Shown piece by piece: positions 1 through 9,745 of a stretch of DNA of 20,000 nt; positions within the stretch are counted from its first letter, which is position 1; every line of letters begins with the position of its first letter. The DNA is taken from assembly GCA_015478945.1 (NCBI GenBank), contig JABUQX010065409.1, positions 1 to 20,000 of the forward strand. Direction: 5' to 3'. The position numbers were made by a program, and so were the translations under genes. This stretch comes from Trachelipus rathkii (taxonomy: Eukaryota > Arthropoda > Malacostraca > Isopoda > Trachelipodidae). Below the pieces are notes generated by a model. It had not been told where the DNA came from. It worked only from the letters and a program-made list of their open reading frames with translations, and made no database searches.

Positions 1-289
1 AATGAAAAATATTGCTTTAATATCATATAACTATCTAAACCTGCAAAAAATGTTAAAAAGATAAGCACTTGACAGTAAATAGGCTTTATTTTTCGAACCT
101 ATTCTTTCTTTACAGATATTTTAAACATTCTTAAGATTGTTCATGAAAATCAGTGAAAATCTGTTGGTGTCTTCATAATTGAAAAATAATTAGGTACTCT
201 TCCAAAATGTGATCTACTGAGTTGTTTTCATTTCAATATGTGATTCACAGGTTGGAAACCAACCAACCAGTTTATAATATCAAACCAGC
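1..289. other. Unassigned AT-rich sequence
   Basis: Moderately AT-rich unique DNA with no long open frame and no element ends that I can recognise. It runs directly into the first (AT)n array. Confidence 0.5.
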
Positions 290-436
290 TATATATATAT
301 ATATATATATAATATATATATATATATATGTATAATATATTATATATATATTATATATTATATATATTTATATATATATATATATATTACACATGTTATA
401 AAAAAAAAACAGATATATATAATATATATATATATT

Positions 437-517
<81 letters not shown>

Positions 518-522
518 ATATA

Positions 523-553
<31 letters not shown>
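290..553. repeat. (AT)n array, interrupted
   Basis: Almost pure alternating A and T, with short phase breaks (for example AATATA) and one non-AT island around 387-413 that contains an A-run. It borders the foldback element on its left. Confidence 0.95.
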
Positions 554-572
554 GTTTAATTTTGGAGCCGTA

Positions 573-862
573 AATCCATCTAGGTTAGGCTTAGGTTTAC
601 GACAACGTAAATCCATCTAGGTTATGTCTAGGTTTGCGGTATCGTCAATCCATATAGGTTAGGTCTCGATTTAGTGGTCCCTGCTGGTTCAGTTGTGATA
701 AGATTTGTTCAGTTTAACATGAATTTACCTCTGTGAGTTACAAAACTTATCATATCTGAACGAGGCAGGGTCCTAACACGAAACCTAACCTATATGGATC
801 GACGATACCCCTAAACCCAGACCTAACCTAGATGAATCTACTTTGCCGTAACAGATTTTCTC
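573..862. mobile_element. Small foldback / MITE-like element
   Basis: Units resembling GTAAATCCATCTAGGTTAGG occur on the plus strand near 576, 607 and 643, each with a GTTAGG-type tail. Reverse-complement counterparts (CCTAACCTATATGGATCGAC, then CCTAACCTAGATGAATC) lie at about 785-845. The inner arm pair, TATCGTC..ATCCATATAGGTTAGG against its complement, differs at only one or two bases. The middle (660-780) is unique and I see no coding potential. The element sits between two (AT)n arrays. I infer a non-autonomous foldback or MITE; the family and exact ends cannot be set by eye. Confidence 0.6.
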
Positions 863-887
863 TAGTGGGATGTGACTCCTCCCCAAT

Positions 888-945
888 AATATATTATATA
901 TATATATATAATATATATATATATATATTATATATATATATATTA

Positions 946-980
<35 letters not shown>

Positions 981-1090
981 AGATTATATATTATATTATA
1001 TATATTATACATATATAATTATTATATATATATAATATATTATATATATATATTATATATATATATATATATATAGTTATATATATATAT

Positions 1091-1179
<89 letters not shown>

Positions 1180-1196
1180 TATATATATATTATCTA
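888..1196. repeat. (AT)n array
   Basis: Alternating AT with phase breaks. It separates the foldback element from the first hAT element, and its right end supplies the hAT target-site flank. Confidence 0.95.
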
Positions 1197-1230
1197 TTAG
1201 TGATGCAAGCAGATGTCATTTTTTTCACAT

Positions 1231-1283
1231 CCGCGGATGCGGATGCGGATGCGGATGGGGGGATGCGGATGCGGATGCGGATG
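1231..1283 (+). repeat. (GCGGAT)n hexamer repeat of hAT end
   Basis: About eight copies of GCGGAT, with one GGGG interruption, lie just inside the left end of the hAT element. A shorter run (2470-2515) is at the other end. Subterminal repeats of this kind are known in hAT elements as presumed transposase-binding arrays; the binding role is inferred. Confidence 0.85.
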
Positions 1284-1296
1284 TTTTGATACTATA

Positions 1297-1325
1297 ATAT
1301 ATATATATTATATATTATAATATTA

Positions 1326-1367
<42 letters not shown>

Positions 1368-1373
1368 TATATA
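1297..1373. repeat. (AT)n array inside hAT element
   Basis: Alternating AT tract between the left subterminal hexamers and the transposase remnant. It is probably a later microsatellite expansion. Confidence 0.9.
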
Positions 1374-1463
1374 CCTATATATATCGAGTTTTAGCCACAA
1401 TGTATTAATATAATTGTTTACAAAGGGTGCGGACGGGGACCCAATCAATGCCCTCCACAACCG

Positions 1464-1503
1464 CCCCCCCCCCCCCCCTCCCCCCCCCCCCCCCCCCCCC
1501 CCC
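1464..1503 (+). repeat. Poly-C run
   Basis: Nearly uninterrupted cytosines with two single T breaks. Runs like this are error-prone in sequencing, so the exact length is doubtful. Confidence 0.9.
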
Positions 1504-1607
1504 TTTCCCCAACCTCGACTTTAATGAAATAGATTTTATAAATGGATTATATACTTTTTGCACTATTATTGAAATTCAAATATAGGAAGGTTGTGCTTGC
1601 GAAACAA

Positions 1608-2339
1608 TCAATTGTTCTGCCTTTTCTGCTGAGAGTCTAAATTTCTCTTTTTATCATATATTAGCCCAGTATTAAATACTTTCTCACTTGGAACACTAGT
1701 TGGAGGGACAGGGCCAGTTATTTCCTTGCAAGTTTACTAAGCGTGGTAAAATTTTGCTTAACTTTCCACCACTGATAGGAGGATCATCATTTGTATCTAG
1801 TTTTTCTTGGTGTGATAGTTTTCAATCATTGCACTACATCTTTTGGCAAATGCGTGTGTTTCTCATCACTGACTGACTGTGACAATTCTTCCAGTTAATT
1901 TGTTATTGATTTACTTCTAGGAGGTGTTGGTTCTGTAGATTTCGCTTTTTCCTTTTAATGGGTGGCGAAGTAATAGACTGTTCAGATTGAAGTTTTTCAA
2001 CTGCCACACAAAGTGACGATTTAACTTGTTCTAATATGTGTTCCAAAAAAAAACTTGAATTTATACGGGCTTTAATAGTTGCAATAGTATGATAGGTCAT
2101 TAATTTCGCACCGAACCAAAGCGTTTTTCTAGCTCTAGTTTTATTACATCTTTCATTCTTTTTAAGCAGTCATCATTTTCATTTGAAGATGGTTCAAAAT
2201 GCTTCCTTTTCGTTGAGATTAATGGTATTACATCGAAGACAGAAGCTGTAAGAGCCCTTATTTTTGGCATCCCTAATCTCGTGTGACTCTGTTGACTCAA
2301 ATTATTATGACTTTCATGCTGTAGATCATGAGCCATCAT
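1608..2339 (-). pseudogene. hAT transposase remnant (central and C-terminal dimerisation region)
   Basis: Three minus-strand frames join into the second half of a hAT transposase, the enzyme that cuts and pastes the element. First, 2339-2100 gives a helical segment ending LELEKRFGSV. After a one-base shift, 2100-1903 gives YHTIATIKARINSSFF, matching the 'lATlLDPRFK..ff' block of hATs with the LDP partly lost. Further down, 1775-1608 reads QWWK..QNFTTLSKLARK, shifts frame, and continues GPVPPTSVPSEKVFNTG and then KKRNLDS. This is the hAT dimerisation signature (WW, then P-TSV-SE-VFS-G, then KRN-L). At least two frameshifts and stops make it non-functional. The N-terminal DNA-binding and catalytic regions are not found. 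Assignment to hAT is firm; the subfamily is not determined. Confidence 0.85.
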
Positions 2340-2539
2340 TACACAGTTGAGTCCGAGTCACATGTCTCTCATTTAAAGTTTGCGTTCAGTTCAGATTCAT
2401 CTTAAGTATTATTCTTTATCAAATCTCGTCAATAAATATCCGCGCAACCATCCGCCAGGGCAAAGCGCGATGCGGATGCGGATGCGGTATCTTTAATAAT
2501 CCGCGGATGCGGATGTCGGATTGTTACTGCATCACTAAG

Positions 2540-2823
2540 ATATATATAAATATATATATATAATATAATATTAATATATATATATAATAATATATATATA
2601 GAAATATTGGTTGAATAATATTATAGATTATAGAATAATATATATATAGTATATATATATATATATAAATATATTATATATATATATATATATTATATAT
2701 ATATAATAATCTTATTTGATATATATATATATATATATATCATATATAGATATATATGTTATATACTAATATATAGTATATATTATATAGTATATATATA
2801 TAATATATATATATATTATATAA
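2540..2823. repeat. (AT)n-rich array
   Basis: A degenerate AT array with several non-AT islands (for example around 2600-2640 and 2705-2718). It forms the right flank of the hAT element. Confidence 0.9.
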
Positions 2824-3054
2824 GAGTAAAGAATATCTAGATTTATATATCAAATTATATATATTAAAATATCAAATATGAAATACTTAAATAATAAATA
2901 TTTTAAATATTTAAATTTTTCATCCTAGTTGATGATCACTGTTATAAAATTAGAGACCATAGAATTTCGGTCGATCACATATAATTACGTCTATGGACAA
3001 ATGTTAAAAATATGAATGACAATAGAATACATTATTCACTAACGATTTAGTTCA
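2824..3054. other. Unassigned AT-rich sequence
   Basis: AT-rich unique DNA with A/T runs at 2850-2920. I see no open frame, element ends or RNA-like signal. Confidence 0.5.
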
Positions 3055-3172
3055 ATATATATATATATATATAAGTATATATATTACTATATATATATAT
3101 ATATATATATAATATTATATATAATATTATATATATTATATTAATATATTATATATATATATATTATATATT
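3055..3172. repeat. (AT)n array
   Basis: Alternating AT with frequent phase shifts such as ATATTATA. Confidence 0.9.
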
Positions 3173-3630
3173 TGTGAAAAAAAATTAATTAGCCGAAATA
3201 TCATTTATACTTTTCTATACCGGAAAATTTTATTAAAATGAAAAAAATAATATTTACTACGACTTGATGTAAAAAGAAAATTTAAAATTATTATTGAAAT
3301 AAATAAAAAAAAGAGAAGCAGTTTGGTTCGCGCATTTAGTAATCGTGTCTCAGATTTCAATTAACCAATAAAATTTCACTTACAGAGTTGCAAAGTTACA
3401 ATTTAAGGCTAATTAATTACTGATGAGGTATTTTATTGAAATTTTTTATAATGTTCAATACCTAAGGGTAAGTCGCATTATGTCAGGTGCAGGGGTTTAC
3501 GGCTTAAAGGGGGTCCCCGTAGGTCTGGGTGGATTACACTTCACTCAGTACCCTTCTTTCCCTCTTCCCCATGCATTATTGTTTCGCCTTGAATTCTATG
3601 AATTCTTCAGAATGTTGGATCCTAATACCA
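3173..3630. other. Unassigned sequence before Tol2-like element
   Basis: Unique DNA, A-rich on the left and less AT-rich at 3480-3620. An open frame crosses 3423-3860 on the plus strand, but half of it is the Ile/Tyr translation of the following AT array. The other half (through 3620) matches no protein I know. It may be a fragment of an old mobile element. Confidence 0.4.
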
Positions 3631-3772
<142 letters not shown>

Positions 3773-3829
3773 CAGGCTTGGGTCATTTCAAAATTACTTT
3801 ATTATATTTGCACTTAGTACAATTTTTTG

Positions 3830-3940
3830 GAGTACTTGTAACTTGTACTGCATTTTCTAAAACAGTGTAACTTGTACTTGTACTTGTACTGCACCTCTTT
3901 GTACTTGAAAATTTGCAAAGTACTTGCAAGTACTTTTGGC
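3830..3940 (+). repeat. Left subterminal ACTTGTA motif cluster
   Basis: Repeated AGTACTTGTA/ACTTGTACTTGT motifs just inside the left end of the Tol2-like element. They are the partner of the cluster near 8500-8585. By analogy with Tol2 they may bind transposase. Confidence 0.75.
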
Positions 3941-4053
3941 AGTTTTTAACTTGCCAATATTTTTTTTTTTTTATCATTTTTCTACGTATTGATATTATTT
4001 ATTTCTTATTTATTCTAAATAAATTTCCATTTACGAATATAAAGTATGTCTTA

Positions 4054-4124
4054 TTATATATATATAATATATAGTATATATAATATTATATATATATATA
4101 TATTATATATATATATATATAAAG

Positions 4125-4165
<41 letters not shown>
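4054..4165. repeat. (AT)n array
   Basis: Alternating AT tract inside the Tol2-like element, with an AAAG interruption near 4121. Confidence 0.9.
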
Positions 4166-4166
<1 letters not shown>

Positions 4167-4407
4167 GCTAATATAACCAAAAAAGAATTTGAACATTTTA
4201 AATTATTTATTAGCCGACTAGTTTTGGGTAAGAATTCTTCTTTCCCATTTTCAAGACTTACAATATAATGATAAAATTTTAAACAAAATATTATAAAAAA
4301 AAATTAATTAAAAGTTAAAATAATATAAAGTTGAAATAAATAAGCCATATAGATAAATTAATGGTTACAATAATATGTGGTTAAGAGTTCATGATTTAAA
4401 CAAAACC

Positions 4408-4776
4408 TCACTTCAATATTAAAAGACTGTTAAAATTTAGATTTTCATTTATGGTCGGTTTGAGATGCCAAATATACAAGGATTCTAACAACTGAAGATC
4501 GGGTTCCTCAGTTTGGGACAATATTCCAAAATTCGTATCTGTATATGGTCGTTTTCCTGAAGAGAATGAGCATTTATAGCTCAATAGGGGGGATGATGTA
4601 AATGGTCTAGAGTTCTAAATGAAATACCTTTATGCTCAGCAATACGTATGGAAAGGCTTCGTATTGTCTTTCCTATGTAGGTGGCATCGCAGTCACCGCA
4701 CTTGTAAAAATTTATATTTGAATACTTCATCGACTGTTTTAATTTGACCCAAATAAAATCTGATTTTCGTTGTAAA
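4408..4776 (-). pseudogene. Penelope-like retroelement remnant: GIY-YIG endonuclease domain
   Basis: On the minus strand, from about 4776 down, the frame reads through FIWVKLKQSM and then YKCGDCDATYIGKTIRSL, then SIRIAEHKG. This is the GIY-YIG nuclease core: a C-x2-C knuckle, the Y-I-G half of the motif, the T-x-R-x-L-x2-R helix with its conserved Arg, and the EH that follows. A stop replaces the next residue, after which AINAHSLQENDH continues. A one-base shift then leads to NFGILSQTEEPDLQLLESLY and the typical K-P-x-I-N tail, ending at a stop near 4408. In Penelope-like elements this domain follows the reverse transcriptase and nicks the target. No reverse transcriptase is readable upstream, where the AAT array begins. 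Other GIY-YIG retroelements are a weaker alternative. Confidence 0.75.
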
Positions 4777-4904
4777 CTGTGTGGTCATGACGCCTCTCCG
4801 AATCTTCTTCATTTTCATGGCTCAACAAGAGGGCTGCTCAAAGCATGTTGGTTGCTACAGATTGGGAATCGCTTTACAATCTACTAATAGTAATAATAAT
4901 ATAA

Positions 4905-5365
<461 letters not shown>

Positions 5366-5426
5366 TATTAATGTTATTGATAATAATAGTGTTAGTAATT
5401 TTAATATTGTCACTGTAATATATATT

Positions 5427-5512
5427 TGTATTTGTATGACGTATGCATGTATATATGTATGTATTTGTATGACGCATGCATTTATATATGTATGTATTTG
5501 TATGTATGTATA
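5427..5512 (+). repeat. Two-copy ~33-base tandem repeat (GTATTTGTATGACG..)
   Basis: The unit GTATTTGTATGACGYATGCA plus a TATATATGTAT tail occurs twice, with a third partial copy. It sits just before the next (AT)n array. Confidence 0.7.
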
Positions 5513-5628
5513 TGTATATATAATATATATTATATATATATATTATATATATATATATATATTATATATTTTAATTATTTAAAATATATATAATTATTAT
5601 TATATATATATATATAATATATATATTA

Positions 5629-5659
<31 letters not shown>

Positions 5660-5690
5660 CTTTTATATATTTTATATTATTTATATAAAA
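5513..5690. repeat. (AT)n array and T-run preceding SINE
   Basis: AT array followed by a run of about 15 T at 5646-5660 and AT-rich DNA directly abutting the tRNA-like head of the SINE. Confidence 0.85.
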
Positions 5691-5890
5691 GCGCCCGGTA
5701 GCTCAGTGTTAGAGCACTCGCCAAACAAAGCGAACGGTCCCAGGTTCACAACTTTTCGGGTGGGAGAATGTGAGCTATTCTCCCCTTGGGCTTGGCTTCG
5801 TCCTGCTCGGACGTTAAACCAGTACACCTCCTCCTTGATTAGGGCTCTGCCCGTGAGTGATGGTGTTTATCTCTGTGAAAAATAAAATGA
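5691..5890 (+). mobile_element. tRNA-Val-like SINE
   Basis: The first ~70 bases resemble a tRNA gene. There is an A-box-like TAGCTCAGTGTTAGAGC (5699-5715), an anticodon-stem region TCGCCAAACAAAGCGA with AAC in the loop, and a degraded B box in GGTCCCAGGTTCACAAC. The anticodon arm and the following AGGTTC layout best fit tRNA-Val(AAC). A unique body follows, then a 28-base block (5830-5857, containing TAGGGCTCTGCCCGTGAG) shared with the SINE at 8881, and an AATAAAATGATA tail. It is Pol III-type and non-autonomous. The damaged B box suggests an inactive copy. Confidence 0.75.
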
Positions 5891-6075
5891 TATATTACTG
5901 ATGAGAATAAAGGTAAAGGGAGTTTATCTTAAAATTTAAAATAGCTCCCAATTTTGTTTTCACTCGAAAATATAAATCTAAATTTAAACTGTGTAAAATT
6001 TGTTTTTAAAACCACATCAATTTTACGTCGAATTTTGTAACCGATTTTCCCCAGATAGGCAACCTCATATACAAA
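5891..6075. other. Unassigned AT-rich sequence
   Basis: AT-rich unique sequence between the SINE and the foldback element. I see no open frame or repeat ends. Confidence 0.45.
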
Positions 6076-6292
6076 ATATCCCGCAAATTTGTAGAAACTG
6101 TACTGTGACTAGTGAGGATATGTTCAACCACCTCACAAGGATAGCGTAAAAACCAGAACCTCCTAAGTTTCCTGATCACAAACTGGTATAGGATAAGTTA
6201 AGTTAAGTTAGGTTAGGTTAGGTTAGGTTAGGTTAGGTTAAGTTAGGTACCTCGGTAGTCACAGTACAGTTTCTAAAAATTTGCCAAATATC
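6076..6292. mobile_element. Foldback element with TTAGG-type core
   Basis: The arms at 6076-6118 and 6249-6292 are reverse complements. Both contain TAGAAACTGTACTGTGACTA (one strand each) with AATATCC..GCAAATTT outside, and only a few mismatches. The 130-base loop carries the GTTAG/GTTAA array at 6193-6247. I infer a MITE-like element that carries or captured telomere-type repeats. No coding capacity. Confidence 0.65.
6193..6247 (+). repeat. TTAGG-type pentanucleotide array (interstitial)
   Basis: About ten tandem pentanucleotides: first GTTAA variants, then five or six AGGTTAGGTT units, then a GTTAA/GTTAG edge. TTAGG is the ancestral arthropod telomere repeat, and here it is interstitial, inside a hairpin-forming element. 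Confidence 0.9.
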
Positions 6293-6534
6293 CTTAAGCT
6301 GTTAATTTAGCTATACTAGTATTATATATATTGCTGGAAATAATTTTCGAAAAGTTGAGTCAATTATAAATTCTGGGAACCCATTCTTCAGAAATAATGT
6401 TTTCAGGAAATCAAGTTCTTTTGTAAAATTAACATAAGATGACGAAATTTTGTATCCCCTATCAAAAAGAGTTTTAATTTAGTTGATTTTAAAAATATGA
6501 AGAATGAAAGAATAAAATTTTGGCGTCAATCCAG
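6293..6534. other. Unassigned AT-rich sequence
   Basis: AT-rich unique DNA up to the truncated 5' end of the retrotransposon. No gene or repeat structure recognised. Confidence 0.45.
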
Positions 6535-6537
6535 TAA

Positions 6538-7984
6538 AAGTATATAGGCGAGATGCTGATTGATTGGATTTGGAAGTTGTGTAACAAAGAGTTTATGGAG
6601 GGTATAACTCCGATGGATGGGAGGAGAGCAATAATAGTCTCCTTATATAAGGGAATGGGATAGGTAACTATAAGGTTATTATAGGGTAATTTAGTTTATT
6701 GAGTGTTGTAAGAGAAGATTATTATGCTAAGTAATTTTTGGTCAAAAGGGTGCGTCGAGTGACTGAGGAACTGATTGGTGAGAACAAGGTGCGTTTAGTA
6801 ATGTTAGAGGATGTATGGATACAATATTTACATTGAAACAAATGTTTGGGAAAGAGGGAGGAGAAGAGTAAATTGTATTTATGGGTTTGCAACAGGCGTA
6901 CGATAGAATTAATAGGGAAGCTTTATGGCAGGTGTTAGTCATATATAATGAGTGTTGGTGGTAAGCTTCTGAATGGAATCAAAAACATGTATGACGATGG
7001 TAAAACGTGTGTAAGAATAAATAGAGTCGAAAGTGATTGGTTTAATATCAATAGCAGAGTGAGGCAGGGGGATGTGTTATGTCTCCTTGGTTATTCAATT
7101 TGTATATGGATGGGGTTATGAAAGAATTAAAGGTGGGAATGGCAGGGGATGGTGTTAGAATGGAAGAGAGTGGAGGGTTCGTACCTATTATATGTGGATG
7201 ATTTGGTTTTGTGTGGTGAATTTTGAGTTTGAGAGGATTGGTAGAGAGATTTGGTAGGGTGTGTAAAAGAAGGGGGTTTGAAAGTAAACGTAGATAAAGA
7301 TTAAAAGTTATGGTTGTGAGTGAGGACAGTCCTCGATGTGAGTTATTTAGATGGTGAGCAGTCTGGAAAAAACAGTGTCTGGGTTTATTATTTAAGATAA
7401 TGTTTGGGGGGGATGAAAAGGAATGGATGATGCAGAGTTGTAGTAGGAAAGTTGTGAATTGCAGGAAGGTGGTGGTGCAATTAAATCGTTGGTGGATGTA
7501 AAGGGACTAAGCCTTGAGGGTATGTTGCTACCTGTGTTAATTTATAGTAGTGAGGTTACGGTCTAAAATAAGAGGTATTGATCTAAAGTGCAATGTGTTC
7601 AGATGGATAATAGTAGTGTTAGGTGTGAGAAGAATTGATAAAATTGGGAATGAAAGTATTAGAGAGTTGTGTGGTGTGAAGAAAGGGGTAAATGAGAAAA
7701 TAAATGAAAGTACGTTGAGATGGTTTGGTCATGTGGAAAGGATGGATGATAGTCGGTTGGTTAAACGGATGTATAGTGGTGAGTGTGGTGGGAATCAACC
7801 GGCTGGGAGACCGAAGAAAAAGTGGATTGAGTCTGTAAAGGAATGCCTGGAGGAGAGAAATGTGAGTTTGGCAGAGGCAAGAAGAAAGGTGCATAATAGG
7901 AGTGAAAGGCGGGGTTTTGTGAAGGGGTATGGTTGTAGCCCACCTGGGCCAAGGGATAAACCCCACATTGACGAGATGCCATAG
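6538..7984 (+). pseudogene. Broken LINE reverse transcriptase and C-terminal region
   Basis: Read through frameshifts, the plus strand gives the non-LTR reverse transcriptase from its fingers onward. KYIGEMLIDWIWKLCNKEF is followed by EGITP, RRAIIVSLYKG, LLSVVRE, and TEELIGENK near 6760. Next come the palm stretch with D/RINREALWQ near 6905, RVESDWFNI and VRQGD near 7055, and the catalytic box as YVDDLVLCGE at 7191-7220 (YADD in most relatives). The last ~145 codons (7550-7984) are open: RELCGVKKG, LRWFGHVERMDD, GRPKKKWIESVKECL and RSERRGFVKG. This tail is typical of a retroelement family abundant in decapods. Missing bases and shifts throughout the middle make it dead. No endonuclease domain remains because of 5' truncation. 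Confidence 0.85.
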
Positions 7985-8179
7985 TGAGGGTTCGTCGAGG
8001 TCCCGTGAAGCTCTAGGGTGGATTTTTCTGACTGCGACGAGTTCTCACAAAAAGGTATAACGGGGGCGGTAAGGCTGAGCTTTCTTTTCGACTTGCTTCA
8101 TATTCTTTTACTACTTTTCTGTTTCCGTTGCATGTTACGCACCTTAAACCCCCAAGTCTTGGGAGAGAAGGAGGGTGAA

Positions 8180-8228
8180 ATGATGAAAATGATGATGAAT
8201 GATGATGAATGATGATGATGATGATGAT
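8180..8228 (+). repeat. (GATGAT)n 3' tail of LINE
   Basis: Imperfect ATGATGAAT units pass into pure GAT repeats and then directly into (AT)n. The position at the end of the 3' UTR marks it as the retrotransposon's tail. Confidence 0.8.
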
Positions 8229-8476
<248 letters not shown>

Positions 8477-8498
8477 ATTCCAAAGTTTTTTCATGGAG

Positions 8499-8585
8499 TA
8501 CTTGTTCTTGTACTTGTACTTGTACTTGATACGATGTATTGTACTTGTACTTGTACTTGAGCAAATATAGAGTACTTGTACTTGA
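8499..8585 (+). repeat. Right subterminal ACTTGTA motif cluster
   Basis: Seven or more copies of GTACTTGTACTTG within 90 bases, next to the right terminal repeat. They are the partner of the 3830-3940 cluster. Confidence 0.85.
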
Positions 8586-8633
8586 ACAATTCTAGAGTAA
8601 TTGTTCATGATCAAAATGACTTGAACCCTAAGC

Positions 8634-9035
<402 letters not shown>

Positions 9036-9064
9036 TATATATATATATATATATATATTAATAT

Positions 9065-9111
<47 letters not shown>

Positions 9112-9144
9112 TATATTATGATATATATATATATATATATATAT
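9036..9144. repeat. (AT)n array
   Basis: AT array between the second SINE and the third hAT end. Its last eight bases could be a hAT target duplication. Confidence 0.95.
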
Positions 9145-9745
9145 CAGAGGTGGGCGCGCAAATTTTAAATTTTAGAGCGCAAACGCAAAAGCGCAAAGTG
9201 GAAAAACTTAGTCCGCAAGCGCAAAAGCGCACAATTTTTCAAAAAAATTAGTCCGCATGCGCAAAGCGCACATATCCGCAAATCAATTTTTTTTTAAAAG
9301 CACAAATTTAGGAGCGCAAAAAAAATAAATAAAAAAAATAAAGCGCAAGTATTTAAAGATGAATTAATTATTTTTAAATTTTGATTGAAAGATGCAAATA
9401 TATATAACAAAAAATGAGAAAGATTTTATTAATCTTATTCAATTATCTGGATCTTCCTCCTCGCTCTCCTCTTGCATTCTGAATAGGGTCATATTCCCTT
9501 TCCTAAAGATAAATTTTTCAAAATTGCTGAATGCCATGGATGCCCTCTTTGCTCTTAGAATCTCAGAGTCTTGACTAAACAACCTTCCATGGCCGCTGAG
9601 CCGGGTAATGGGGTATTATACTTAATAAACAAGTCCACTCAGACCTCCTGGTATTCACACGGAAACAGGTTCCTAGTGAGAGGAGTACTGTGGTGAACAT
9701 TTACTGCAGACCAGCTATCCAAAGTAGTAGGGGAGGGATATTGGA
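9145..9745 (-). mobile_element. Third hAT element, one end plus transposase fragment
   Basis: CAGAGGTGGGCGCGCA at 9145, directly after ATATATAT, is a typical hAT terminus. The next 170 bases repeat GCGCAAA/GCGCAAAAGCGCA motifs (9150-9320) as subterminal repeats. The transposase remnant beyond runs on the minus strand toward this end, so this is the 3' end. No matching second terminus (GCCCACCTCTG) appears before 20000. The homology stops near 9745 where the repeat-rich palindrome begins. Confidence 0.75.
9437..9742 (-). pseudogene. hAT transposase C-terminal dimerisation region, frameshifted
   Basis: The minus strand from 9742 reads LDSWSAVNVHH, then LFIKYNTPLPGSAAMEG after one stop. It then shifts one base and reads RLFSQDSEILRAKRASMAF, NFEKFIF and KGNM, ending in an acidic EESEEEDPDN tail and a stop. 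The order KYNTPLP-S-A-x-E-RLFS, then KRA, then NF-x-F is the C-terminal dimerisation domain of a widespread animal hAT transposase family. One in-frame stop and one frameshift disable it. The catalytic and BED zinc-finger parts would lie to the right but are absent there, where palindrome sequence starts. Confidence 0.8.

Larger units (their letters stand above)
1198..2537 (-). mobile_element. Decayed hAT DNA transposon with GCGGAT-rich ends
   Basis: The element begins TAGTGATGCA at 1198 and ends with its complement TGCATCACTA at 2537. This terminal inverted repeat is of the hAT superfamily type. Both subterminal regions carry GCGGAT hexamer runs (1231-1282 and 2470-2515), including the shared string CCGCGGATGCGGATG. 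The interior holds a broken hAT transposase on the minus strand, so the promoter end is on the right. At about 1.34 kb it is much shorter than an autonomous hAT and lacks the N-terminal zinc finger and catalytic core. Flanks are (AT)n. The 8-base flanks match only in part, so the target duplication is eroded. An (AT)n array and a C-run have expanded inside the left part. Confidence 0.8.
6535..8228 (+). mobile_element. 5'-truncated non-LTR retrotransposon (LINE, RTE-like)
   Basis: Homology to a reverse transcriptase begins abruptly at about 6538 in mid-domain, as target-primed reverse transcription commonly leaves it. The reading ends with a stop at 7984. About 245 bases of 3' UTR then lead into a (GATGAT)n tail at 8180-8228. 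Non-LTR elements whose 3' ends are short tandem repeats, such as RTE types, look like this, so I lean to an RTE-like clade, without certainty. The copy lies inside the Tol2-like hAT. Confidence 0.8.

Noticed and set aside
368..1297. Open frames rich in Ile and Tyr (also near 3423-3870, 8013-8915 and 14602-14787)
   Set aside because: They are translations of (AT)n arrays and have no protein-like composition.
3423..3620. Plus-strand protein fragment upstream of the AT array
   Set aside because: The non-repeat half is short and matches nothing I recognise; it is noted only as unassigned sequence.
5691..5762. Functional tRNA-Val gene
   Set aside because: The B box is degraded, the acceptor and T stems do not pair properly, and a SINE body and tail follow.
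6193..6247. Chromosome end
   Set aside because: The TTAGG-type tract is short, imperfect and enclosed by the arms of a foldback element with unrelated DNA on both sides.
7619..7982. Minus-strand open frames opposite the LINE C-terminus
   Set aside because: The plus strand encodes a recognised retroelement tail here; the minus-strand frames are its shadow.
9392..9574. Plus-strand 60-codon frame
   Set aside because: The minus strand holds a hAT transposase dimerisation domain in the same place, so this frame is a shadow.
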